A DNA stretch of 64,000 nt from JANNNF01 sp040385825 (GCA_040385825.1 JAZKGQ010000023.1:42043-106042); one strand, 5' to 3'. Positions 1 to 9,305 are shown, counted from the stretch's first letter. The notes: generated by a model from the letters alone, not told the origin. Numbers and translations: made by a program.

Positions 1-1
1 G

Positions 2-1543
2 GACCGGCTTGATCAGGCGCGCCCCGCTGTCGGCTATCAGGCGGTGTTGCAGGACATTCCGCGTGCGGCGGCCTTTGTCAGTGATGGCGGCGCGGTGATT
101 ACAGGCTGCAACCGGGCGGCGGGTCTGGTGTTCGGCATTGCCGAGGGCGGGCCGATCACGGCGCTGCCGTTCGAGCCGGAAGACATCGACACCCTGCGCG
201 GGGTGATCCGCCGGGTGGCCGGGCGGCGGGCGGAAAAGGTCATCACCCTGCGGATGCGCTCGCGCCTGACCGGCAGCCCGGTGATCGTGCGGGCAAGCCC
301 GGTGGACAGTGACGCCAGCCCGCCTCTGGCGCTGGTGCTGTCGACCGAACTGGTCTGGCCCGAAGGCTTTGCGGTGACGGTGCAAGAGGCGTTCGGCCTG
401 ACCGGGGCCGAGGTCGACATCGTGCGCGGCATCACCCTGGGCCATCCGCTGCGCGACATTGCCGAAGGACGGGGCCGATCGGTCGAAACGGTGCGCACGC
501 AGCTACGCTCGATCCTGGCCAAGACCGAAACCCACAGCCAGTCCGAACTGGTGCGTGTGGTGCTGGGTCTGATGGATGTGGCGCTGGTGCCCACCGACGG
601 CGCGCCGGTCCTGCCACTTGCCGAGGGGACCACCGGCGGGCTTGCCCCAGTCGAGATGCAGGAGATGCGCCTTGCGACAGGCCGCAGGCTGGCCTGGATC
701 GAATTCGGCGATCCGGCGGGGGCGCCAGTGCTGTTCATGCATCTGGATTTCGGCCTGATCCGCTGGCCTGCGGCGGCCGAACAGACGGCAAGGGCGCGCG
801 GCATGAGGGTGATCGTGCCGGTGCGCGCAGGGTACGGTCGCAGCGATCTGCATGGCAAGGGCACCGATCACCTGACGGGGGTGACGCTGGATTACGGCGC
901 CGTGCTGGACCATCTGGGGGTGCGGGCGGCGGCGGTGATCTGCCTTGGCGCGGATCTGCGCTTTGCGATGAACCTGTCGCTGCTGCGCCCCGATCTGGTG
1001 ACGGGCATCGTCGGTTGTGCCTGCCAGTTGCCGCTGCGCACGGCGGCGCAATATGACCGGATGGACAAATGGCAGCGCTTCATTCTGGCCAATGCCCGCT
1101 ATGCGCCCAAGGTGCTGCCGTTTCTGGTGCAGGCCGGGTTTTCGCTGGCCCGCCGTCTGGGCAAGGAGGCGTTCTTTGCCCAGGTGAACGGCGGCAGCCC
1201 GGCCGACATGGCCACCTTTGCGCTGCCCGATGTGCGCGCGGCGATGCTGGCGGGGTCGGATGTGTGCCTGACGCAGGCGTGGTCGGCGCATCAGGCCTTT
1301 ACCCGCGAATGCATCGGGTCGGAACGCGACTGGTCTGGCGTGGTGCGGGCGACAAAGGTGCCGGTGGTGCTGCTGCAAGGCGACCAGGATCCGCAGACCC
1401 CGATGCTGACGGTACAGGAACTGATGGTCGATTTCCCGCATCTGGACATCCGGTTTCTGCCCGGCACCGGCCAGCTTCTGTTCTTTGCCCGATGGCCGCA
1501 GGTGCTGGATCTGATCGGTCCGCTGCTGCGGAAACCCGTCTGA
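2..1543 (+). CDS. LuxR-type regulator fused to a degenerate alpha/beta-hydrolase (5' partial)
   Basis: The frame is open to the window edge, so the N terminus is missing; the first in-frame GTG is at 44 and residues are counted from it. Residues 1-100 look like a PAS-type sensor tail. Residues 115-176 are a LuxR/GerE helix-turn-helix (FGLTGAEVDIVRGI, then SVETVRTQLRSILAKT). Residues 205-499 follow an alpha/beta-hydrolase fold. Its catalytic positions are odd: the nucleophile elbow reads LGADLR instead of GxSxG, and the C-terminal GxGH motif reads GTGQ, while the acid (QGDQDP) remains. I infer a DNA-binding regulator whose hydrolase domain senses a ligand rather than turning one over. The target genes are unknown; the next gene is a MATE exporter on the same strand, but a terminator-like hairpin lies between them. 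Confidence 0.75.
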   Translation, partial: DRLDQARPAVGYQAVLQDIPRAAAFVSDGGAVITGCNRAAGLVFGIAEGGPITALPFEPEDIDTLRGVIRRVAGRRAEKVITLRMRSRLTGSPVIVRASPVDSDASPPLALVLSTELVWPEGFAVTVQEAFGLTGAEVDIVRGITLGHPLRDIAEGRGRSVETVRTQLRSILAKTETHSQSELVRVVLGLMDVALVPTDGAPVLPLAEGTTGGLAPVEMQEMRLATGRRLAWIEFGDPAGAPVLFMHLDFGLIRWPAAAEQTARARGMRVIVPVRAGYGRSDLHGKGTDHLTGVTLDYGAVLDHLGVRAAAVICLGADLRFAMNLSLLRPDLVTGIVGCACQLPLRTAAQYDRMDKWQRFILANARYAPKVLPFLVQAGFSLARRLGKEAFFAQVNGGSPADMATFALPDVRAAMLAGSDVCLTQAWSAHQAFTRECIGSERDWSGVVRATKVPVVLLQGDQDPQTPMLTVQELMVDFPHLDIRFLPGTGQLLFFARWPQVLDLIGPLLRKPV

Positions 1544-1853
1544 AAACCGGTGGATAAGCCCGGCTCTACCGCATTTGGGGTATGCGCCAGAAGCCGCCTG
1601 CGCCTAATGCTGATCGAGTCGTGACGGCATTGACGACCTCTGGTTTGAAACAGCGCATTTGACCCCCAAGGTGAGGGCGGCAGTCTGTGGGAGGCTGCCG
1701 CCCTTGTCTGTTTGCCACCCCTGTCTGTCTTCTGCCCGGCCCGTATCCGGGGTTCGGAGGCGGCAGCGGAACATGCATTGGCGCACACTCACTCGCTCTG
1801 TGGCGGTACAGCGCCTCTTGCCCATTCCAGAGGCGGCGGATACGTCACAGGCC
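1544..1853. other. Intergenic region between regulator and MATE gene
   Basis: About 310 bases without a convincing gene. It holds the hairpin at 1675-1703. The MATE reading frame is open back to 1659, but that extension is not hydrophobic, shows no MATE similarity and overlaps the hairpin, so I leave it uncoded. I see no tRNA and no clear promoter. Confidence 0.6.
1675..1712 (+). terminator. Probable intrinsic terminator
   Basis: A perfect 9-bp stem, GGGCGGCAG pairing with CTGCCGCCC around an 11-nt loop, is followed by the T-rich stretch TTGTCTGTTT. It lies 130 bases after the stop of the LuxR-hydrolase gene and upstream of the MATE start. Confidence 0.6.
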
Positions 1854-3218
1854 ATGACAGACCGCATGACATATCCCGACCACGCCCGCGCCACGCTGGT
1901 TCTGGGTCTGCCGCTGATCGGATCGCATCTGGCGATGATGGCGCTGCATGTCACCGATACTGTCATGCTGGGCTGGTACGGCGTGACCGAACTGGCCGCC
2001 GTGGTTCTGGGGGCGTCGACGTTTTTCATCATCTATGTTCTGGGCTCCGGCTTTGCCAAGGCGGTGATGCCGATGGTCGCCGCCGCCCTTGGCCGGGGCG
2101 ATGAGGCTCAGGTGCGCCGCGACACCCGCATGGGGCTGTGGCTGTCGATCGGGTTCGGGGTGCTCTGCTATCCGGTGTTCTGGTGGGCGGGGCCGATCCT
2201 GCTGGCGCTTGGCCAGAACCCCGAGGTGGCGCAACTGGCGCAGAACTTCCTGCGCATCGCGGGGGTCGGCATGGTGCCTGCGCTGGCGGTGACGGTGCTG
2301 CAAAGCTATCTGGCGGCGCTTGGGCGTACGCAGGTGGTGCTCTGGGTGACGCTGGCCGCGCTGGTGCTGAACATCTGCGTCAACTATGCGCTGATCTTCG
2401 GCAACTGGGGCGCGCCGGAACTGGGCGTGCGCGGGTCTGCGATTGCCACATTGTCCACCCAGATCATGACGTTGATCGTGCTGTCGGTCTATGCGGGCTG
2501 GCTGCCTGCGCTGCGGCGCTATCACCTGTTTCAACGCTTCTGGCGGGCGGATTGGCATGCCATGGCGCAAGTGTCGCGTCTGGGCTGGCCGATCGGGCTG
2601 ACCGGGCTGGCGGAAGGCGGGCTGTTCAACGCCTCGGCAATCATGATGGGCTGGGTCGGCACCGTGCAACTGGCAGCACATGGCATCGCGCTGGAGGCCG
2701 CCGCCCTGGCCTTCATGGTGCATGTGGGCCTGTCGAGTGCGGCCACCATCCGCACCGCAAGGTTTGAAGGCGAGGCCCGGATACAGGCGATGCGCGAAGG
2801 GGCCGTGGTGGCGATTGCACTGTCGGTCGCGGTCGGCGTCGCGGTGGTGGTGCTGTTTCTGGCGCTGCCCGAGGCGATCATCATGCTGTTTCTGGACATG
2901 GCCAAACCCGAAAGTGCGGCGATCGTCGGCTACGGCGTCACGCTGCTGGCGCTGGCCGCGCTGTTCCAGATGGCGGATGCGATGCAGGTGATGGCGCTTG
3001 GCCTGTTGCGGGGCATCCGGGATACCAAGGTACCGATGATCCTGGCCGCCGTCAGCTACTGGATCATCGGGGTGCCGACCAGCTATGTGCTGGCCTTTCC
3101 GATGGGCTATGGCGCGGTCGGGTTGTGGCTGGGGCTGGTGGTCGGGCTGGCCTGTGCGGCGGCGAGCCTGATGTGGCGGTTCTGGGCGCGGGTGCCGAGG
3201 GTTGGTGTGCCGGGCTGA
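1854..3218 (+). CDS. MATE family multidrug/sodium antiporter (NorM-like)
   Basis: A 454-residue integral membrane protein with about twelve hydrophobic segments, the usual length for NorM-type exporters. The N terminus (GLPLIGSHLAMMALHVTDT, then MLGWYG) matches the first MATE helix and loop, and two similar halves are visible. MATE proteins sit in the inner membrane and export cationic drugs or metabolites using H+ or Na+ gradients; the substrate cannot be read here. ATG 1854 is chosen because MTDRMTYPDHARATL directly precedes the first helix; ATG 1866 is an equally plausible start. Confidence 0.85.
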   Translation: MTDRMTYPDHARATLVLGLPLIGSHLAMMALHVTDTVMLGWYGVTELAAVVLGASTFFIIYVLGSGFAKAVMPMVAAALGRGDEAQVRRDTRMGLWLSIGFGVLCYPVFWWAGPILLALGQNPEVAQLAQNFLRIAGVGMVPALAVTVLQSYLAALGRTQVVLWVTLAALVLNICVNYALIFGNWGAPELGVRGSAIATLSTQIMTLIVLSVYAGWLPALRRYHLFQRFWRADWHAMAQVSRLGWPIGLTGLAEGGLFNASAIMMGWVGTVQLAAHGIALEAAALAFMVHVGLSSAATIRTARFEGEARIQAMREGAVVAIALSVAVGVAVVVLFLALPEAIIMLFLDMAKPESAAIVGYGVTLLALAALFQMADAMQVMALGLLRGIRDTKVPMILAAVSYWIIGVPTSYVLAFPMGYGAVGLWLGLVVGLACAAASLMWRFWARVPRVGVPG

Positions 3219-3223
3219 TCGCC

Positions 3224-3240
3224 GGGGGTTTCACACCCCC
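3224..3240 (+). terminator. Hairpin after the MATE gene
   Basis: GGGGGT-TTCAC-ACCCCC begins 5 bases after the stop codon of the MATE gene. There is no T-run, so it could end transcription or simply stabilise the 3' end. From here to 3378 I see no gene and no recognisable signal. Confidence 0.35.
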
Positions 3241-3378
3241 CAGCCCGGCCACGGGCCGGACGTTCTTCGCGAAACCTCTCCACTGGAGAGTTTTGTTGCT
3301 CGTCAGGTCACGTTGGCACAGTCAATGTGGTGACCCGTGGGATACTTGTGCACAGGGGATGAAGGTTTTAGCGCGGAA

Positions 3379-3618
3379 TGACCCTTTATGGAACCACCTT
3401 CTTCCGCCCGGAATCAAGCGCGAAGCGCGCCGGGCAATGCCCGACCGCCCCCTCGGGCGGGCATTCTGCAACCTCACCAGCAGAAATTCGGTGGGAGAAG
3501 TTGACCCATAAACCGCGTAGAACTGGCGTTGTCTGCCCATCCGGCGGTCAGGCATTGCCCTATCGTCGTGCATGTTAAGAAGGCTACAGGAAAACAGGGC
3601 CGGTTCCATAAAGGGTCA
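3379..3618 (+). repeat. Dispersed inverted-repeat element, copy 1
   Basis: A non-coding element of 240 bases bounded by perfect 17-bp terminal inverted repeats: TGACCCTTTATGGAACC at 3379-3395 and its complement at 3602-3618. Inside lies a second inverted repeat, GGGCAATGCCCGACCGCC at 3432-3449 against 3543-3560 with 17 of 18 positions matching, plus the short palindrome GCGCGAAGCGCGC. Copies 2 (45407) and 3 (51433) share the inner ~190 bases in the same orientation. No transposase is encoded. It resembles a MITE or a structured extragenic repeat. The short open frames across it are not believable genes. Confidence 0.8.
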
Positions 3619-3625
3619 TCTTGCC

Positions 3626-4075
3626 CTAGTCAGTTCCAGACGGTTGAAAGGCTTTGGGGTAAAGCCGTCCCGTCACCCATCGTTGCAGGGCAAAGCCTGT
3701 CACGGCAAAGGGCAGGGCGAGGGCGTTTTGCAAGATCGCGCTGACGATCCCGCCCATGGCCAGGCCAAGGGCAAGGGCTGACAGCCAGCCGTACCAGCCG
3801 CGGCGCAGCAGGCCTGCCACCACCGGCAGCGTCACCAGAAACCCCGGACCGGACAGCAGCGGCGACACCACGGCCACCGTCGCCAGCAGCCAGACCGACA
3901 GGGCCTGCGCGCCGAGGTTTTCGGTGCCTGCCAGTTGCATCCCACCCACCACCACCCCGCCCAGAACTGACGGAAACAGGCAGCCGAACACCGCCGACGT
4001 GATCACGCCCCGCCATCCGACATGGGCAAACCCGTCGGGGGCAAACTTGTCGGGGGCGGACAGCCGCCACCCCAT
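3626..4075 (-). CDS. Small membrane protein of unknown function, coupled to tldD
   Basis: A 149-residue protein I do not recognise. After a short N terminus (MGWRLSAPDKFAPDGFAH) there are about four hydrophobic stretches, so it is predicted to lie in the inner membrane. The start is fixed by an ATGA overlap with the tldD stop codon at 4072-4075, so it is probably translated with tldD. An upstream in-frame extension lies wholly inside tldD and is rejected. Its 3' end is next to repeat copy 1. Confidence 0.7.
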   Translation of the reverse strand: MGWRLSAPDKFAPDGFAHVGWRGVITSAVFGCLFPSVLGGVVVGGMQLAGTENLGAQALSVWLLATVAVVSPLLSGPGFLVTLPVVAGLLRRGWYGWLSALALGLAMGGIVSAILQNALALPFAVTGFALQRWVTGRLYPKAFQPSGTD

Positions 4076-5496
4076 CAGGCCGCCGATCCGCCGATGGTCA
4101 GCCCGCCGATCATCAATGTGGGCTGGCCGACGCCCACCGGCACCCATTGCCCGGCCTTGCCGCAATTGCCGATGCCGGGGTCCAGCGCCAGATCATTGCC
4201 GATGGCGCGGATGGCCTTCAGCGCCGTGGCCCCGTCGCCGATCAGCGTGGCCCCCTTGACCGCTTGCCCCACGCGGCCATTCTGCACGCGGTAGGCCTCG
4301 GTGCAGGAAAACACGAACTTGCCGTTGGTGATGTCGACCTGACCACCGCCAAAGCCGACCGCATAGATGCCGTCCTTCAGCCCCGCCAGAATATCGGCCG
4401 GGTCATCGGTGCCTGCCAGCATGTAGGTGTTGGTCATCCGGGGCATCGGAATATGGGCATAGCTTTCGCGCCGCCCGTTGCCGGTGGGGGCCACGCCCAT
4501 CAGGCGGGCGTTCTGGCGATCCTGCATGTAGCCGACCAGAATGCCGTCCTCGATCAGCACGTTGCGCCCTGACCGCATGCCTTCGTCGTCGATCGAGATT
4601 GACCCGCGCCGGTCGGGCAGGGTGCCGTCATCCAGCACCGTCACCCCCGGCGCCGCGATCCGCTGGCCCATCAGACCGGCAAAGGCCGAAGTTTGCTTGC
4701 GGTTGAAATCACCCTCCAGACCATGCCCGATGGCCTCGTGCAGCAAGATGCCGGGCCAGCCGGGGCCAAGCACCACATCCATCACGCCCGCAGGCGCAGG
4801 CACGGCATCAAGGTTGACAAGGGCGATCCGCAGCGCCTCGCGCACCATCGGCTGCCAGGTGCCGGGCAGCATCAGCCGGGCAAGCCCGTGCCGCCCGCCG
4901 CCGCCCATGCCGCCCTGTTCGCGGCGGCCTTCGTGTTCGACGATCACTGAGACGTTGATCCGCGCCATCGGCCGGATGTCGGACAGGCGGATGCCTTCGG
5001 GGCGCAGGATTTCCACCTCTTGCAGGCCTGCGCTGATGGTGGCGGACACCTGGATGACGCGGGGGTCAAGGGCGCGGGCGAAGGCGTCGATCTCGCGCAG
5101 CATCTCGATCTTCACGGCGAAGGTGGCATCCGCCATCGGGTCCGCGTCAGAGTAAAGCCGCGCATTGGTGCCCTGCGGCGCATCGGCCAGAATTCCGCCA
5201 CCATCGCCCACGGCCAGACGCGCGGTTTCGGACGCGCGGCGCAGCGCCTTTTCCGACAGTTCGGTCGAATGGGCATAGCCTGCGACCTCGCCCTTCACCG
5301 CGCGCAGGCCAAAACCTTCGGAGGCATCGTAGCTGGCGTTCTTGATCCGGCCATCGTCCAGAACGATGGCTTCGGACCGCTTGCGTTCCACAAACAACTC
5401 GCCATCTTCGGCACCGGCGGTGGCGGCGCGCAGGATCTGCAGGGCTGCGGCCTCGTCCAGATGCGTCTCGAACGGACGGAAAGGGGCATCAGTCAT
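4075..5496 (-). CDS. tldD: Metalloprotease TldD
   Basis: A 473-residue protein of the TldD/PmbA (U62) family. The metal-binding signature HEAIGHGLEGDF gives the HExxxH motif, and the C-terminal GGGQVDITNGKFVFSCTEAY block is typical of TldD. TldD pairs with TldE (PmbA) to form a cytoplasmic heterodimer that degrades small unfolded peptides and matures some ribosomal peptides; TldE is not in this window. ATG 5496 gives the normal family length; the frame is open to 5829 but that part lacks family sequence. It diverges from ctaC with 171 bases between them. Confidence 0.92.
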   Translation of the reverse strand: MTDAPFRPFETHLDEAAALQILRAATAGAEDGELFVERKRSEAIVLDDGRIKNASYDASEGFGLRAVKGEVAGYAHSTELSEKALRRASETARLAVGDGGGILADAPQGTNARLYSDADPMADATFAVKIEMLREIDAFARALDPRVIQVSATISAGLQEVEILRPEGIRLSDIRPMARINVSVIVEHEGRREQGGMGGGGRHGLARLMLPGTWQPMVREALRIALVNLDAVPAPAGVMDVVLGPGWPGILLHEAIGHGLEGDFNRKQTSAFAGLMGQRIAAPGVTVLDDGTLPDRRGSISIDDEGMRSGRNVLIEDGILVGYMQDRQNARLMGVAPTGNGRRESYAHIPMPRMTNTYMLAGTDDPADILAGLKDGIYAVGFGGGQVDITNGKFVFSCTEAYRVQNGRVGQAVKGATLIGDGATALKAIRAIGNDLALDPGIGNCGKAGQWVPVGVGQPTLMIGGLTIGGSAA

Positions 5497-5667
5497 GCGG
5501 GCATTCCTTGAATAGGGCCGAAGGGCGCTGCTTTGTCGCAACGGTTTTGCTTGTCGCGCAGCCCCTAATATGGTTTCAACGGCTGCGATAACAACGGGAT
5601 TCTGCCAAGGTTGGCATGACCCCCGCAAGCGGCAGACAAGCCGCGCTTTCGATACGGGAAATTGACC

Positions 5668-6579
5668 ATGCGCCTTCGCCCCCTTGCCAACGGTTTCGCA
5701 GCAGCCACAGTTGCCACATTGATGTCGGGGGCGGCGTTCGCGCAGCAATCCCTTGAAATCGTGGGGCAGCCGATTGACAAACTGACCGGGTTCCAGCCTG
5801 CCGTCACTGAAATGGCCAATGATCTGCAATGGCTAGACCAGGCCATGCTTATCCTGATCACCATAATTTCGGTGTTCGTGACGGCCTTGCTGGTGATTGT
5901 GGCCATCCGCTTCAACGCGCGCCGCAACCCCAAACCCGCGACCTTCACCCACAATTCGCCGCTGGAAGTGGTCTGGACACTGGTGCCGATCGTCATTCTG
6001 GTGGTTCTGGGGGCGTTCTCGCTGCCGATCCTGTGGAAGTCGCAGGAAATTCCGGTGGCCGATATCACCATCAAGGCCACCGGCTATCAGTGGTACTGGG
6101 GCTATGAATATGTCGGCGAGGATGTGGCGTTTGACAGCTACATGATCGGCTCGCCCGCAACGGGCGGCGACAACATGATGACGCCCGAGGTGGAACAGCA
6201 ACTGAAGGCCGCCGGCTATGCCAAGGAACAGTTCCTGCTGGCGACCGACACCGCGATTGTGGTGCCGGTTGGCAAGACCATCGTGATGCAGGTGACCGGG
6301 GCCGATGTGATTCATTCGTGGACGATCCCGGCCTTTGGCGTCAAGCAGGACGGGGTTCCGGGCCGTCTGGCGCAACTGTGGTTCAAGGCAGACCGCGAGG
6401 GCATCTATTTCGGCCAGTGCTCGGAACTGTGCGGCCTGAACCACGCCTACATGCCGATCACCGTCAAGGTGGTGTCCGAGGCGACCTATGCAACCTGGCT
6501 TGCGTCGGCCAAGGCGGGCAATGTGCTGCTGTCGGAGAATGCGGCGACCAGGCAGGTGGAACTGGCCGCCAGCAACTGA
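5668..6579 (+). CDS. ctaC: Cytochrome c oxidase subunit II
   Basis: A 303-residue precursor. A signal peptide ends near AAFA-QQS (residue 27), two transmembrane helices follow (about 55-120), then a periplasmic cupredoxin domain. The CuA ligands are visible: the His of HSWTIPAFG and the motif GQCSELCGLNHAYM. CuA accepts electrons from cytochrome c and passes them to subunit I, which is not in this window. ATG 5668 (MRLRPLAN) is preferred to the TTG two codons earlier. First gene of the oxidase assembly cluster. Confidence 0.96.
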   Translation: MRLRPLANGFAAATVATLMSGAAFAQQSLEIVGQPIDKLTGFQPAVTEMANDLQWLDQAMLILITIISVFVTALLVIVAIRFNARRNPKPATFTHNSPLEVVWTLVPIVILVVLGAFSLPILWKSQEIPVADITIKATGYQWYWGYEYVGEDVAFDSYMIGSPATGGDNMMTPEVEQQLKAAGYAKEQFLLATDTAIVVPVGKTIVMQVTGADVIHSWTIPAFGVKQDGVPGRLAQLWFKADREGIYFGQCSELCGLNHAYMPITVKVVSEATYATWLASAKAGNVLLSENAATRQVELAASN

Positions 6580-6724
6580 ACGCGCGCAGGCCGAGGCCGA
6601 CGCAAGGCCAGAGGCTGCGATCAACGGACCCCGGCGCGCTCTGGCGCCGATCTCTGGCCACGAACTCTGGCCACGGGTGCGGCCCCTTGCCGGGGCCGTG
6701 GCCCTTAGCGGAAGACAGGATGGA

Positions 6725-7672
6725 ATGACCGATATCGGTGCCTTTGATGAAACGTCTGCGGGCGGGCCTGCCGAGGCCAGCTTTGGCGACTATGTGCAGT
6801 TGCTGAAGCCGCGCGTCATGTCGCTGGTGGTGTTCACGGCGCTGGTGGGCCTGCTGGTGGCCCCGGTGTCGATGCACCCGGTCGAGGTGTTTGCATCCGT
6901 GCTGTTCATCGCCCTCGGGGCGGGGGCGTCAGGTGCGCTGAACATGTGGTGGGACGCCGACATCGACGCCGTGATGAAGCGCACGATGGGCCGCCCGGTG
7001 CCCGCAGGCAAGGTGCAGCCCGGCGAGGCGCTGGCCATCGGTCTGGCGCTGTCGGGCATTTCGGTGGTGATGCTGGGCCTGGCCGCGAATCTGGCGGCGG
7101 CGGCCCTGCTGGCCTTCACGATCTTTTTCTACGCCGTCGTCTATTCGATCTGGCTGAAACGCGCCACGCCGCAGAACATCGTGATCGGCGGGGCGGCGGG
7201 GGCCTTTCCGCCCATGGTGGGCTGGGTCTGTGCAACGGGGTCGGTGTCGATCGAGGCTGCGCTGATGTTCGCCGTGATCTTCATGTGGACGCCGCCGCAT
7301 TTCTGGGCGCTGGCGCTGTTCATGAAGGAAGATTACCACAAGGCCGGCGTGCCGATGCTGACCGTGACCCACGGGCGCAAGGCGACGCGGACGCATATTC
7401 TGGTCTACACGGTGCTGCTGGCCCCGGTGGCGATCTGGGCGGCGCTGACCTCGATCGGCGGGCCGCTGACGCTGGCGGTCACGCTGGCGTTGAACGGCTG
7501 GTTCCTGATCGGCGCATGGCGCATTCGGGCGCGCGACGAAACGGTCGCCGAGGCCGACAAATATGCGGTCGAGAAGGCGTTTTTCCGCTTTTCGCTGCTG
7601 TATCTGTTCCTGCAATTCACGGCCTATCTGGTCGAGGCAGGGTTGAAGCCTTACGGGCTTGGAGGGTGGTAA
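6725..7672 (+). CDS. ctaB: Protoheme IX farnesyltransferase (heme O synthase)
   Basis: A 315-residue UbiA-family prenyltransferase with about nine membrane helices. The Asp-rich prenyl-diphosphate sites are visible: the NMWWDADIDAVMKRTMGRPV block, and a later loop with KEDYHKAGVPML. It adds a farnesyl group to heme b to give heme O, the precursor of the heme A needed by the oxidase. The frame runs open from 6488, but ATG 6725 preceded by AGACAGGATGGA gives family length. 145 non-coding bases separate it from ctaC. Confidence 0.95.
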   Translation: MTDIGAFDETSAGGPAEASFGDYVQLLKPRVMSLVVFTALVGLLVAPVSMHPVEVFASVLFIALGAGASGALNMWWDADIDAVMKRTMGRPVPAGKVQPGEALAIGLALSGISVVMLGLAANLAAAALLAFTIFFYAVVYSIWLKRATPQNIVIGGAAGAFPPMVGWVCATGSVSIEAALMFAVIFMWTPPHFWALALFMKEDYHKAGVPMLTVTHGRKATRTHILVYTVLLAPVAIWAALTSIGGPLTLAVTLALNGWFLIGAWRIRARDETVAEADKYAVEKAFFRFSLLYLFLQFTAYLVEAGLKPYGLGGW

Positions 7673-7673
7673 G

Positions 7674-7898
7674 ATGAGCTTTCGTCCGCAGCATGAACTG
7701 CACAGGCGGCGATTTGGCCGCAATCTTGGGGTGGGGCTGGTGCTGGTCAGCTTCGTGGTCCTGGTGTTTGCCCTGACGGTGGTCAAGGTGACGCGCGGTG
7801 AGCCGATGAAGGGGTACGGCGCCGGGGACGGGTTTTCGATGGCGCCCGCCGCCGCCGATGCGGCGGCCGCGCCGAAAGCGCCGGGGGTTCAGCCATGA
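7674..7898 (+). CDS. Small CoxF-like protein of the oxidase cluster
   Basis: 74 residues: a basic N terminus (RPQHELHRRRFGRN), one membrane helix (about residues 19-40), then a short Ala/Pro-rich tail. A small single-helix gene sits between ctaB and ctaG in many Rhodobacterales and is usually called CoxF or a cytochrome c oxidase assembly protein; its role is not established. The start is one base after the ctaB stop, and the stop overlaps the ctaG start (ATGA). Confidence 0.8.
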   Translation: MSFRPQHELHRRRFGRNLGVGLVLVSFVVLVFALTVVKVTRGEPMKGYGAGDGFSMAPAAADAAAAPKAPGVQP

Positions 7899-8479
7899 TC
7901 CTTCCCGCGCTTCAGGGGCCAAAACGGACCGCTGCCCAGCTTGTGCTGGTGGTGGCGACCATGACGGCGCTGTCCTTTGCGGCGGTTCCGTTCTACGACT
8001 GGTTCTGCCGCACCACCGGCTATGGCGGCACACCGCTGGTGTCATCGACCGGGGCGGATGAGGTGCTGGACCAGACCGTGACCGTGCGGTTCGATGCGTC
8101 ACTGGATGCCGGGATGCCCTGGGAGTTCAAGCCGCAGGTCGACAAGATGGACGTGCGGATCGGCGAGACGTCCCTTGCCTTCTACGAGGCCTACAATCCC
8201 TCTGACCGCGTGGTGGCGGGGACGGCGTCCTACAATGTGTCCCCCGATCAGGCGGGGGGCTTTTTCACCAAGATCGACTGCTTCTGCTTTACCCAGCAGG
8301 TTTTGCAGCCGGGGGAACGCGTGCTGATGCCGGTCAGCTTCTTTGTCGATCCGGCCATGGTGACTGACCGCGAGGCCAATGTGATCAAGGTGATCACGCT
8401 GTCCTATACTTTTTACGAAACGCCGCTGCCTGATGCGCAGGCGGCTCTTGCCCCGGCAACGTCCGAGGCGGTAAACTGA
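7895..8479 (+). CDS. ctaG: Cytochrome c oxidase copper-insertion protein CtaG (Cox11)
   Basis: 194 residues: a single N-terminal membrane anchor (about 8-30) followed by a periplasmic immunoglobulin-like domain. The copper-binding CFCF motif is present in KIDCFCFTQQVL, and the FYDWFCRTTGYGG segment after the anchor is characteristic. The Cox11 family delivers copper to the CuB site of subunit I. ATGA overlap with the preceding small gene indicates coupled translation. Confidence 0.95.
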   Translation: MILPALQGPKRTAAQLVLVVATMTALSFAAVPFYDWFCRTTGYGGTPLVSSTGADEVLDQTVTVRFDASLDAGMPWEFKPQVDKMDVRIGETSLAFYEAYNPSDRVVAGTASYNVSPDQAGGFFTKIDCFCFTQQVLQPGERVLMPVSFFVDPAMVTDREANVIKVITLSYTFYETPLPDAQAALAPATSEAVN

Positions 8480-8504
8480 CAAGAACCTTGAGGGAACCCA
8501 CGCT

Positions 8505-9305
8505 ATGGCCCATGCCAAGAACCACGACTATCACGTTCTGCCGCCGTCGATCTGGCCGTTTCTCGGCGCGCTTGGCGGCTTCATCATGCTGTTTGGCTCT
8601 GTGCTGTGGATGAAAGGCTCGTCGCCCTGGCTGGGGCTGATCGGTCTGGCGATGGTGCTGTATGTGATGTTCGCCTGGTGGTCCGACGTGATCCGGGAAT
8701 CCCATGCAGGGGATCATACGCCTGTCGTGGTGATCGGCCTGCGCTACGGGTTCATCATGTTCATCATGTCGGAAGTGATGTTCTTTGCCGCCTGGTTCTG
8801 GACCTTCTTCAAGCATGCCATGTACCCGATGGGGCCGCTGTCGCCCGCGATCGACGGCGTCTGGCCGCCCGCAGGCATCGAGACGTTCGATCCCTGGCAC
8901 CTGCCGCTTATCAACACGCTGATCCTGCTGTGTTCGGGCGCTGCGGCGACCTGGGCGCATCATGCGCTTGTGCATGAAAACAACCGCAAGGATCTGGTCA
9001 ACGGGCTGATCCTTGCGATCGGGCTTGGCGTGCTGTTCACCTTCTTCCAGTACTATGAATACAGCCATGCCACCTTCGGCTTTGCCGGCAACATCTATGG
9101 TGCTGCCTTCTTCATGGCGACCGGCTTTCACGGGTTCCATGTGCTGATCGGCACGATCTTTCTGACTGTCTGCCTCATCCGCGCGCTGAAGGGGCATTTC
9201 ACGCCCGAACGCCATGTCGGGTTCGAGGCTGCGGCCTGGTACTGGCACTTTGTTGACGTGGTCTGGCTGTTCCTGTTTGCCGCCGTCTACGTCTGGGGTC
9301 AGTAA
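8505..9305 (+). CDS. ctaE: Cytochrome c oxidase subunit III
   Basis: 266 residues with seven membrane helices. Typical blocks are MAHAKNHDYHVLPPSIWP at the N terminus, the EVMFFAAWFWTFF helix, and the C-terminal WYWHFVDVVWLFLF. Subunit III stabilises the oxidase core and its proton uptake. The last codons (encoding VWGQ) are the first of three imperfect 15-base tandem units that run past the stop to 9335. Confidence 0.96.
   Translation: MAHAKNHDYHVLPPSIWPFLGALGGFIMLFGSVLWMKGSSPWLGLIGLAMVLYVMFAWWSDVIRESHAGDHTPVVVIGLRYGFIMFIMSEVMFFAAWFWTFFKHAMYPMGPLSPAIDGVWPPAGIETFDPWHLPLINTLILLCSGAAATWAHHALVHENNRKDLVNGLILAIGLGVLFTFFQYYEYSHATFGFAGNIYGAAFFMATGFHGFHVLIGTIFLTVCLIRALKGHFTPERHVGFEAAAWYWHFVDVVWLFLFAAVYVWGQ

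Noticed and set aside
3379..3618. Insertion sequence remnant
   Set aside because: No transposase-like frame or remnant is detectable in any of the three copies, so I call it a non-coding repeat rather than an IS.
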